A stretch of 64,000 nt of DNA from Oidiodendron maius Zn (lineage: Eukaryota; Ascomycota; Leotiomycetes; Myxotrichaceae), in NCBI GenBank assembly GCA_000827325.1, contig KN832870.1, forward strand, positions 4,588,001 through 4,652,000, given 5' to 3'. Both the position numbers and the translations under genes were made by a program. The notes beneath the pieces were generated by a model that had not been told where the DNA came from, made no database searches, and saw only the letters and a program-made list of their open reading frames with translations. The first letter of the stretch is position 1, and the number at the start of each line of letters is the position of its first letter. Shown here one piece after another: positions 1 to 10,820 of the stretch.

Positions 1-836
1 GTCACGGTGTACTACTATACTTAGGTGGGCGCTGGGTAGAGGGACGGCCACGATATAGAGAGTTCCGGGCGTATGGAATTGTTCGGTATGTACAACTCCC
101 AAAAGGGAAGAAAGTGACTTGGCTGTTTTCGGTAAAAAGAACAAGATCGTTATGGAGATTTGTAATCCCATGTATAGATATACAGCACTCTAAGACTATT
201 ATTATACTCCCCCTCTGCCTGCTAATACTGTACTAATACGTGCGTATCCTGGTCCGGCCAGTCGAGGTGACTGCCGCATCTCGCCAGCATTTCCCTAACC
301 GGGAAGTAAGTTATCAGGCACATGACTTGTCCCCTTACATAAGCGGCTTATCGACAGTGCGGGCGAAAACTCTTGAAGGCGATAACATAACCCACCGCCG
401 CCGATTACTTATCCAACTTCCAGTATTGTGTGTACCCACGTACCTTTTCTTTATATCCTCGACTCTCCAAACGCCCCCCGGATTCGGCGCCCGAACCTGC
501 CAAGTAGGGCCAAACTTACTGATCACACCCCCCGAGGCGAAAGCGGATTTCTTTATCCGGTTGCAGACGTCCGCCTCCTCATCCTGCATCTCCGCCGAGG
601 GCGTCCGTCGCAATCCCTTGATTGGAAATCAATCGCTCCGGATTCATCAACGCCTCCGATCCCTCCGTCATCACCTTCGACTTCGCCCAGAACTGAATAT
701 CTGCAATATAACACATGTGTTTCCTCAACGAGCCAGCCACGCCCACGCCCACACCCACGAGATAGTCTGCGCTGAGATATCTGGGGAAGGAAGCGCCGCT
801 GTCGTGACGGGCAGGGCGTGCGACAAGTCGAGAGCC
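1..836. other. Upstream flank, no gene recognised
   Basis: Open frames on both strands here have no recognisable motif and overlap one another, so I read them as chance. The last few hundred bases should hold the promoter and 5' leader of the SNF2-RING gene that starts at 837. Confidence 0.5.
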
Positions 837-3800
837 ATGGCTACCTGGAACCAACAAGATGGTATATCTGCCCTTTCCTTGCAGGCAAGGCCCTCTTCAT
901 CTTCACAAGGAGCCAGTTTTGGAGGTCCAGAACTTACTCTATTGCCTCTCCTTGTGGCGCAAATATCCAACTAAGAATATAACTTACCTTACGTACATCA
1001 CATGCTTACAGAATTAATCGCAATAGGCCGCCCACCATCGAATAACCCTCCAAACGTTAACGGTACCTTGCCCTCCTTCGCAGCCCCAAAGTGGTCACCA
1101 GCCTCGCTCCTCCATCCACGTGGCTTCCCACAAGGCCCGCAGGCAGCACAGAACAACTTGTTGAACACTGCGCCCCCGCAGCGCCTAATGTTCCAGTTTG
1201 ATTCTCCTCAGGGCTCTTCCCATTCGAGTACTCCCAACAGCGCGTCAATGCGGAATAGCCATCCTCCGCAGGCCGGCTTTGAGCAGTATGCAAACGGGAA
1301 CGGCCCTATGGGCATGGGTCACATGCTAGAGCGCATGCATAATGTGGCGAGCCGCGATATGCTGCCTCAGAAGCGCAGGAAGATACATGACGACCGGGCA
1401 CAGAACGATCAGAAGAAGGCTGAGTTCAATGGGGCTGGGAGAGGTGGCGTTATCGGAGAATACATGAAAGAAAAGAAGGAGCAGGGACAGAAGGAGAGTA
1501 TCCCTATCAGAACTGCGGTGGATATATCTGCTGGTGAGTTTGGATGGCGGAGATATCGACGCCCAAACTGACTGTGTATAGTCGATGACAATGACGTTCA
1601 AGCAGTTGTCAGTGCGGAGGACAAAGAGGTCTGCTATGGACGTATCGAGGGCGCCGAAATAAATGCCCACAAGGTCCCGACTCCGAGACCAGGGGTCCGA
1701 GCTATTTCGGACTCCATGTGGCCGCAAATCAAGATCGTCCTCAGACGGCGCGTGGGAGAAAAGACTACGGTTATATACTGCGTCGATTCTTCGAGAGAGA
1801 TTATTGGTTGCGTTGATGTCAGCACTTCGATTGGATTAGCTCCTCTTCTGGATTCGAAATTTGGCATTCGGACTGCATCACGCATACTCTCACGACAGCG
1901 GCAACCTAATGATCTACCATGTGGCGCTGATGAGTCCCGCCGATACGGGTTGGATTTGAATTTGTATGGGCCTAAGAAGTATGCTCTCCAAGTTGGCCGG
2001 CATCTGTCCCAAAAGCAGCTCTGGCTCCGTACACCATTATTCGTCGAAGCTGGGATCCAAGTGCATAATCCTCACGAGATCCAGAGACCGCCAGCGCCGC
2101 CTTCAAGATCGCTCAATTCCTACAGCAGTCGCACGCAGCTTCCCCAACGGACTACTGAGGAGATTCGAAATGACGTGCTGGGAATGTTCGATTCTTTAAC
2201 AAAGTCAGAAAATCTGCCAGAGATGGACGCAGATCCTAGAATCACTACTGAGCTGCTCAAGCATCAGAGACAAGGCCTCTACTTCATGACAAACAAGGAG
2301 AAGGAGCACGTTTATGGCGCAGATGAGAAAGGAAACAGCTCCTTGTGGAGACTCAATATCAATGCCAACGGCCAGAAGTCATATTACAACGTGATAACTG
2401 GCCAGGAGTTGTATCAAAGCCCGCCTCAAGTACTGGGTGGTCTTCTTGCCGACATGATGGGTCTTGGTAAGACACTGGCCGTACTCTCTTTGGTCGTCCA
2501 TACCCTGGATGCGGCTAGCGAGTGGGCAACGTTGACTCCAGGCGTATCAATTCATAGCGACCAGTCGCAGCCCAAAAAGGGCAGAAATTCACAGCTACCA
2601 GCAATCGAACCGACTTCCCTGATACAAAACTCCAAGGCGACGCTTTTGGTATCGCCTCTTAGCACGATATCAAATTGGGAGGACCAGATTAAGCAGCATA
2701 TCAAACCCGGGACTCTGAAATATTACATCTATCATGGGGCAAGCAGGATCAAAGATATCAAGAAACTGGCCGAGTACGACCTTGTCATTACCACTTACGG
2801 CTCAGTAGCAAGCGAGTTCAATCACAGGTGTAAGAAGAAGCAGGGCACATACCCCCTCGAGGAAATCAACTGGTTCCGGATCGTGCTTGATGAGGCTCAC
2901 ATGATTCGAGAACAATCTACACAGCAATCGAAGGCGATATGCAGATTGGCTGCTCAGAGGAGATGGGCCGTCACCGGTACTCCAGTCCAGAACCGTCTCG
3001 AGGATTTGGGTGCTTTGATGACGTTCCTCCGCATTCGACCTTTTGATGAACGAGGTGGTTTTGCGCAATATATTATGGCGCCTTTCAAGTTGTGTGACCC
3101 GGAAATTCTTCCAAAGCTGCGACTACTGGTTGACAGCATTACTCTTCGACGCCTGAAGGACAGAATCGATCTTCCTCCGCGCCATGACAAGCTCGTCAAG
3201 CTCAACTTTAGCCCAGATGAGCAGATGCTCTATGATATCTTCTCGAAAAATGCCCAGGATAGAGTCAAAGTTATTACTGCTCAGGGAGAACATGTCCTCG
3301 GCGGCAAGTCCTACGTCCACATTCTGCAATCCATTTTACGACTCCGGCTCATCTGTGCTCATGGCCGAGACCTGTTGGGCGAGGAAGACTTGAAGGTTAT
3401 GGATGGTCTGAGCAAGGACTCTGCCATTGACCTTGACAGCGATGATGATGAGGACAAGTCGGCCTTGACGCCAAAGCAGGCGTACGACATGTTCAACCTG
3501 ATGAAACAAACCGGTGCCGATATCTGCGTGGCTTGCAACGGCAAGATTGGCTGCGTCGAGAACCTCGAGTCCGACACAGAACCGAAAGACGAGGTCATTG
3601 CTCATATGACCCTGTGCTACCACATCGTCTGCAATGCGTGCATCATCAAATGGAAGTCGGATATGGCCGAGATCGCAGCAGGCAGTGCAAAAATTGATTG
3701 TCCAGTCTGCCACCAGAACATCAAACTGCTCTACTTTGAACTACGCCAGTGCGGCCTTGAAGACGAGTTAGAATCTCGCGCCGAGACCAAAAGCGGTACC

Positions 3801-4391
3801 AAACGTAGCAAGGAGATCCATAGCTACAGTGGCCCGCACACGAAGACAAAGGCGTTGATTCAAGACCTCCTATCCTCCAAGGAAGAATCCCTTCGGAACC
3901 CCTCCGAGCCGCCCATCAAGAGCGTTGTCTTCTCCGGCTGGACCGTCCACCTGGACCTCATCCAGCTCGCACTCCAAGAAAACGGCATCTGCTACACGCG
4001 TCTCGATGGCCGTATGTCCCGCACCTCCCGCAGTGCCGCCCTCGACGCCTTCCGCAATGATCTCTCCATCCACGTTATCCTCGTGTCCATCACCGCCGGC
4101 GGTCTCGGCCTAAATCTCACGACTGCGAACAAAGTCTACGTCATGGAACCCCAATACAACCCGGCTGCAGAAGCGCAGGCCGTGGATCGCGTACACAGAC
4201 TGGGGCAGAAGAGACCAGTCGAGACGACGCGGTATATCATACGTAACAGCTTCGAGGAGAAGATGCTGGAGCTGCAGGACAAGAAGAAGAAACTTGCGAG
4301 CCTGAGTATGGATTCCGAGGTCAGGAAGACGATGGATAAGGCTGAGGCTGCGAGGAAGAGATTGGAGGATATTAGGAGCCTGTTTAGATAG
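837..4391 (+). CDS. SNF2-family DNA-dependent ATPase with embedded RING finger (Rad5/HLTF-like)
   Basis: Exons 837..861, 1012..1533 and 1582..4391 give about 1118 residues. The Rad5/HLTF family couples DNA translocation to E3 ubiquitin ligation in post-replication repair in the nucleus. Visible in order: a disordered N-terminus with a basic QKRRK patch, a weak HIRAN-like stretch (from CYGRIEG, about residue 200), Walker A DMMGLGKT near 473, DEAH at 619-622, a C3HC4 RING at about 831-892 (CVAC, CYHIVC, CPVC), and helicase C from about 965, including SITAGGLGLNL and DRVHRLGQ. The RING lies between the two helicase lobes, the hallmark of the Rad5/Rad16/HLTF branch. The start is inferred: ATG at 837 has a strong context, and only 25 coding nt precede intron 1 (862..1011, possible branch CAACTAAG). 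A start at 1002 without that intron is the alternative. The ATPase call is firm; the exact orthologue is not. Confidence 0.9.
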
Positions 4392-4971
4392 ATCCCGTGT
4401 CACAATCTCTCTCTCTTCACAGAACCCGTGCACGCCCTTCAGGGCCTTGAGAATACTGGATGCATTTTATTTCTCTTTGTTGTATAGTATTAGATCGGGG
4501 CACGCATGCATTTTAGATGGAGTTTTCTCACGATATCAGCATACATACGCACAGTTATTTCCAGCAGCAAGCGGAGCAAGCGTGCGTGGGCGTTTATTTG
4601 CGAAGATACCTAGGGTGATATACAGAGATCTTGCCTCTTCATTTTACATAGAAAGAAATGCCAACGACCACGAGACACAATTTTGCATCTTTTCAGGAAG
4701 TGCGTATGTTTTATGAATTCGGCTTCCTAAAATGGTTTGCCGGTTTTAGGGAATCGACATAAAGCCACGCTGTACAATCCATCGCCCACCCCGCCCATTA
4801 CCTTTATGTGCACAGCACGTTCCTTTCCGTGCGTTTACTACACCCCCTTTTAACTCCCAGAAAACGCCAGGTGATTAGGAATCTCCCCTTAATACAAGTA
4901 GGTACATTTCGTATAACACAAAACCGGGGGGTATTTTCCACGATAATTCTCTCACTCTCTCAATCGATCAA
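4392..4971. other. Convergent intergenic region
   Basis: This lies between two gene 3' ends and should hold both 3' UTRs. A small plus-strand open frame at 4447-4716 has no coding character that I can recognise. Confidence 0.6.
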
Positions 4972-6589
4972 TCAAAATGCCATTCCAACACGACTCTGCC
5001 TCACATTCGCCCCATCTACAGGCTCCATCCTCCACACCTTCTCTGGACCCAGCTCCTGCTCGCCAAAAGTCCTGATCCGGGTAATTTCGACGCTCTCATT
5101 CCTCCTCTCGGAATAGTCCATTGACAACGTGCCGACAGTAGTAGTTTCATCCCTCTTGGAGGTTCCGGGGCTAGACACCAGCGTCCCAGAAGTCGCGGAA
5201 TTGGGATCATCAAGCCCGCTTCCGGTGGAACTGACAGAAGAGACGGAGGTGAAGCTTGAGCGTTCAACCGGCTGCTGGTATTCGTGGAGCTCGACACATT
5301 GATAGAAGCCGTCACGGGAAGTGATGGGTTTCGGGGTGTTGGTGACGGATTCAAGAGATTGGGTGCGGGAGTGCTGGTCTGGGCCCGGGAAGAGCCAGTT
5401 GGAGACACGGGAGAAGGATTTCTTCTTGCGGAGGGGTGGGCGGGGAGGAGCATGCAGGACAAGGGGTAGCGGTGGGGGAGGGACGAAGGTGTCAGGGTGT
5501 GGAGATGGGGTGGGAGTGATTTCTTCGTTGACTGGTTTGAGCACCGAGGGGATGGTGATGAGTCTAGAGGAGGCAGTAACGGGTCTCTGGCCGTCCGAAG
5601 CAGTTACACGATCCATGAAGGAAGGTTTGGCGGGAGGCATTGGTTCTAAGATAGTTAGAAGGAGATGTGCACAGGATGGTTCAAAGAATTTACCATGAGT
5701 TTCAACGTATATGCTGCTACGTCGAGTAGATGTAGCACGGCTGGTAGGTCGACTGCTGAGATAGACGCTTTGCCTCTCATCAATGAGTTCATCGATGTCT
5801 CTAAGACGCTGCTCTAACTCAAGCTTCTCATGCAGAGCGGACTTGACCCTTTCAAATGATGGCGGGGCAGTCATGGATCTCATGCGAGCTGCTGGAGGCG
5901 CTTTTGGTAACTGGGCTTCGAGAGCAGCGAGGAGTTCTTGAGTATTCAGTGACCCCGGACGTGGCTGGAACTGAGCGGTCCATTCAGATGAAGTCCTTGA
6001 CGACCCAACAGGCTTGCGAGCGATAGTGAACGTTGACGCTGAATCCGTCCTGGAGTGCGAGTAAGCTGCAGGCGGGGGGGATGGCAATTCTTTGTCGACG
6101 TCTGCGAAATGGGGGAGTAGAGGGGACAATTGATTGTCCGGCATGTAGATGCTTAATTCCAAGGGCCGGAAGCCACCTTCTGCTCTCCTACTCGGAAAGC
6201 CATTCTCAACGTGCCGGAAATCTGATGGTGCCCCAATCTTTAGCGGCCTGCGCTGTTCTTGATAACCAGTCATCTTCCTTCTCACGGCTAGACTTCCTCG
6301 ACTTGACGCTCGGGAGGCAAAGCTCTTGCTTCTCTCCACCCACTCTCTTCCTCTCGTCGTCGGCCTCGACTCTGCCTCGAAAACTGGCGGAGGGATGAGA
6401 CGCGGCTGCTGATGCTCAATCCTCATCGGCCTCTCGGCGCCTGTGGTAGATTTAACGTTGCCATTCTTTTCTCCTAGGAGTCTCTTACTTACCACGCACC
6501 GGCACCTCCTCCAGAGCACCGCAACACGTCATCGTCGTGCTTAGCCATTTCATGTATGCATCTTCGAAATACTCGCTCCAGCCTTTCAT
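4972..6589 (-). CDS. Conserved-looking Ser/Pro-rich protein of unknown function
   Basis: Exons 6493..6589, 5694..6440 and 4972..5645 give about 505 residues. I do not recognise the family. The first exon encodes a short ordered start (MKGWSEYFEDAYMKWLSTT) with paired cysteines. The rest is mainly disordered and rich in Ser, Pro and Arg, with one short helical, coiled-coil-like stretch (LEQRLRDIDELIDERQ) and a basic-aromatic motif (LRKKKSFSRVSNWLFPG). The ORF opens without its first exon, but donor GTAAGTAAG and acceptor CTACCACAG (intron 6441..6492) join it to the better start at 6589. The second intron (5646..5693) is exactly 48 bp and in frame, so retention would add 16 residues without a stop. 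No signal peptide or membrane segment is visible. Many SxxS/RxxS sites suggest phosphorylation, as inference only. Confidence 0.72.
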
Positions 6590-7740
6590 GGCCACCTTCG
6601 GCCCAACCACACCTTGGGAGGGGTATATACGGAACGAGTGAAAGGAGCGAGGTTTAAAGGAATGGACACACCGCAACCAGCTGCGAAGGCTTCCACGAAG
6701 AAAGAAAAAATTGAAAGAGAAAGGAACGAGCCACGAGACGAAAGAGTGGGAGAGGAGGTGAAGGAGAGGCACACCAGGAATATACTTGGTTCCCTTGGTG
6801 CAGCTTGGTGCAGCTTGGATTTGCCCATCACACCGGTTGCCCCTGCCGTCGCCCATTGGACGCCCCGGCCCAAGAAAAGAACTGACGTGGAGGGATGTCG
6901 AGCAGATTCTCCACGGCAGCGGTATCTTGCATGATCGAGAGGCTCGTGATGGTCGAGATCAAGACGGTGGCTGACTACAACCTGATCCCCAAACGCCATC
7001 AGGAGCCAGGGCGAAGCGCTCAGTGGCCAGTGGAGGTGTCCAGGGGTGGTGTAGGGCGGTTGTGACGGCGCATCGATTGGCAGAGCGAAGACGAGCCCGG
7101 GAATGTCAGGACCGCAGATCTAATTCTGGCCGAGCAAATAGCGGGCGCGAGGGCTGTTTACAGTATATTCGAGATTTTCTAAGTGAGGTGCTGCGTGTTG
7201 CACATTAAGATGGCCGCGTGAAGGTGGTCGAGGCCGGGTGGACCGGAGCTGTGACATCCGTTTGATTATTCGTGTGTGGAGTATTTTAAGGATGGGGTCC
7301 TGGTATGAAGCCTGTGTAACCTTCTCCTGCTCTCGAGGGACCAGTTTTGGTGAGGTCCATTGCCTCTTTCATCGATGTTACGCTGGGCTGAATCTCGATC
7401 TGGCCGGGTCGGGATATCGCCATCAAACAGTACGAAGTATGAAAATGCGAACAGAAAAGGGAAAACGAGTACCTTCACCGGAAGGAATACTAGCGCAATG
7501 AAGCCAATTTACTTGTCATATGTCGAATACTTATTTGACATACGGTAGAGCTTGTAAGGAGCGTCTAACCTCTCTTCGCAAGCCGCTGGTGTGATGGCGC
7601 GCACGTGACCTAAATAATCTCGAAGGACACTCGACCTCGTGAGCCCGGCCTTTCAACATGGGAGAGAATGCCAACCTGACAATCGACACAAAGACGCCGC
7701 TTGGGGATTTTGTCCTCGGCCATCGCTGCCCACTTCCACA
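6590..7740. other. Divergent intergenic region
   Basis: This is the shared promoter space of the unknown gene on the minus strand and the RBM26/27-like gene on the plus strand. A 10-bp direct duplication (TTGGTGCAGC twice) sits near 6796-6815, and an E-box at 7602-7607 is listed separately. No coding frame is convincing. Confidence 0.55.
7602..7607. promoter_or_regulatory. E-box CACGTG (SCACGTGAY form)
   Basis: The sequence reads GCACGTGACC and lies 133 bp before the start codon of the RBM26/27-like gene. CACGTG is the core bound by fungal bHLH factors of the Cbf1/Pho4 type. Which factor binds here is unknown. Confidence 0.4.
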
Positions 7741-10116
7741 ATGCTATTCACGGAGGACAACGCGCCGCTGCTGAAGAAGTGGATTGTGAAGAGACTCGAA
7801 AATACGTACGTCAAAAATCTCCCCGAGAGGTTCTTTGGTAAAGAACGATCCTCCTAACGCGCTGTTATGCAAAGGTCTGATGCAGATGCCGATGTCCTCG
7901 CGGACTACGTCCTGGCGCTCCTGCGGCACGATGGCGACACGGATACGGTGCGAGCTCTCTGCGAGGCAGAGATTCCAGACTTCTTAAAGGAGGACTCGTT
8001 AGTCTTCGTACAGGACGTCTTCGACGCGATTCATTACAAGAGTTACCTTCCAGGCGCCCCTCCTCCTCCGAAGTCCGTATCTGTGCCTTTCGCACCCCCA
8101 ACCGGTCCATCTGGTCTGCCCTACGGTGGCGCCGGAGTCCCAGGGGCGCCATTGAGGCCCCAGAATGGCTCGAGGAAGCGCACATTCAATGAGCGTGGCG
8201 ACGGCGACTCTCAGGACAGAGTATATCAGCCAGGCGGTGATCCATATGGAAGAGCGTATAAACAGCCTCGGCGAGGAGGGCCAATGGGACGCGCAAATTA
8301 TGGGGGATATAATAGTAGAGGGGGTTTTCAAAGTCATCCTGCTCCTGGTGACCACAGTGTTCTACCTCAAGGATTCATGCCAGGCATGCCTGAACCTCCG
8401 CCAGGGATGCCTCCCCTGGATCCAAATAACCCGATGGCAGCTGTGCTCGCAATGCAGGCAATGGGCTTCCCTGTTCCTGGCCTTCCTTCTATGCAACCAG
8501 GGGGCCGGGGTCATGCCGGACCGAAGAAGAAGAGGTGCAGAGACTACGATTTGAAGGGGTTCTGTGCTCGAGGAAATACCTGCATGTATGAGCATGGGCA
8601 AGACTCGATATATGTGCCACCTGGGAACCCAAGCGACGAGTATGATCCAACAAACTCGACTCTAATGATTGGACTTGAAGGCGATGGTGCTACCCCTCCG
8701 CAAAGCCAATTCAGAGGAGGTGATAGGGGAAGGGGACGTGGCGGCTTCAGGGGCGATCGAGGCGGCGCTCCCAGCAGACGAGGCGGCCGGGCAGAGTTCT
8801 CATCTGACAAGCCAAATTATGACAAGAGCAAGACAACTATCGTGGTGGAGAATATTCCCGAAGAGAAATTCTCTGAGGACGAAGTACGAGGTTTCTTCTC
8901 CGAATTTGGCGAGATACTCGAAGTGTCAATGCGCCCTTACAAGCGGTTGGCAATTGTCAAGTTCAGTGACTGGAATGCAGCAAAAGCTGCCTATAGTTCG
9001 CCGAAGGTCATCTTCGACAACAGGTTTGTAAAAGTGTATTGGTATACCGATCAGGAATCCCTTCCACAGCCCCCGGCCGTTGCCACGTCAAAGCCATCAA
9101 ATGGAGCAGCGAACGGCAACGGCACACATGGCCCGGTCCCTGCGAGAGCAACATCTGAGCCTCAGATTGACATCGAGGAGTTCGCTCGCAAGCAACAAGA
9201 AGTGCAAAAGGCCCATGAAGAGAAGACAAAGAAGAAGCTGGAAATGGAAGCTGCGCGAAAGGAACTTGAAAAGAGACAAGAAGAACTGCTGAAGAACCAG
9301 GCGGAGGAAAAGAAGAAGCTGATGGAGAGAATCGCTGCCAAGAGCGGGAAACCAGCCGCGGACGGCGCAGAAGCCCCTGTCGAGACCAAAGCAAATCCTC
9401 AGACGGAAGCCTTGAAGGCTCAATTAGCCGCGTTGGAAGCTGAAGCACAATCCTTAGGTATCGACACGACCGCCACGGACGACTCATGGAGCAGTCGTGG
9501 TCGCGGCCGAGGCCGAGGTGGGTTCAGGGGACGGGGAGCATTCATCCCGCGAGGCTTCCGAGGCGGATATCGCGGTCGAGGCGGTGCGCCCTTCGGAGGT
9601 GCTGCAGCGTACAAGCTCGATAATCGGCCCAAGACGATAGGCATATCTGGTGTCGACTTCACAGACCCAGAGAAGGATGAGAATCTTAGACAATATCTTC
9701 TGGTGAGTCGCTTTCTCTTCCATTCTTCTCAGACCTAGCACGCAGCTAACTAATTGAATTTTCAGGGCATCGGCGACTTCACATCCGTCGAGAGTACCCC
9801 CTCTCGCACGAGCATCACGTTCAAAGACCGCTTCACGGCGGAGAAATTTATGTACAGTACGCCAGGAGGGGAGATCCCTAGTGTGGGCAAAGTCGAGTTA
9901 TCCTGGATTCAGACGCCTCTCCCGCCCGTGACTCCCGTTACCCCCACTGCTGCGTCCTCGAAGGGTGAGGATATGGCTATGGGGATGGATGAGGGCGATG
10001 CGATGGCTTCTGGACCTGTGAATGGGGGTAGTAGTGGCGGGCAGGCACATGAGCAGCAGGAGAGTGCGAATCTGGATTATGATGTTGCGGATGATAATGA
10101 GTGGGGCATTCAGTGA
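7741..10116 (+). CDS. CCCH zinc finger and RRM RNA-binding protein, RBM26/RBM27 (Rmn1) type
   Basis: Exons 7741..7805, 7875..9702 and 9766..10116 give 747 residues. The N-terminus (LFTEDNAPLLKKWIVKRL, then ADYVLALL) resembles the PWI-like fold of RBM26/27. A CCCH finger with spacing C-x8-C-x5-C-x3-H lies at about 243-261, after a basic PKKKR. An RRM spans about 340-410 (TIVVENIP, then LAIVKF). A charged coiled coil at about 440-510 and an RGG-rich stretch follow, then a C-terminal RRM-like segment ending in an acidic tail. This order matches the RBM26/27 family, whose fission yeast member Rmn1 belongs to the nuclear MTREC/NURS complex that sends RNAs to the exosome; that role here is inferred. 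Intron 1 falls after codon 21 and intron 2 has branch CTAAC. The neighbour is the divergent unknown gene. Confidence 0.87.
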
Positions 10117-10820
10117 TGGGTGGGGGTCTGGTGGTTCTTTATGCTGAGAGGCTCTGGGCAAGGAAAGGAGAGTGAGCTAAGAAGGCTTTAAACAGGAGAG
10201 ATGGAATGGAAAGGATGGGTGATCGAAGCATGCGGTTCAGAAACGTGTGTATGTATATGTTATGTATGGAGAATAGGCATTGTATGGTAAAATACTAGGC
10301 GTTTTTTACTCTGGGTATCGAGGGGAATATATCGTTTGCGGAGGAGTATATTTTCTCCCATTTCCATGGTGAAAACTTAAAAGATACCTCAGTATTCTCA
10401 ATCCAGTACATCCACATCAGTATACTTTTCACAGCATTCTCACGAACCTGGATATGGTATGCGTATTTGAAGGGAATCTTAGGCTAACTTTATTCACATC
10501 CCTCTCCCTAACACACTCTGCCCTATCACGGTATCAAATAATTAACCGTAGTGTGGTTTATGATATCTCTCGAGGCTGCCATACACAAATTCTCTTCGTC
10601 CGGGAATGTAAATAGGTAGGTAGTTTCCTTGTACCTTAACGCCAGCCCCATGCCCGTCAAACAATCAATCAGTTTGCTCCTAGGCTTGCTTGCATGTCTT
10701 TAAGTATTTAACGCTCACAGCCATCATACATCCTCCCGCGACTTCTCTTCTTCGCTCATGTCTTTTCTGCGGTAGTGTCTGAGGGTGGGTTGAAATGAAG
10801 CGTCTTATCGCCATTTCCTG
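10117..10820. other. Convergent intergenic region
   Basis: Two 3' ends face each other here. The stretch is AT-rich, including runs such as TATGTATATGTTATGTATG near 10250 that suit 3' processing signals. I see no gene. Confidence 0.6.

Noticed and set aside
240-974. 244-codon plus-strand frame at the left edge
   Set aside because: No motif, low-complexity content, and it runs across the likely first exon and intron of the SNF2-RING gene in another frame.
5284-5698. Plus-strand frames opposite the unknown Ser/Pro-rich gene
   Set aside because: They are antisense shadows of a real coding exon with skewed composition.
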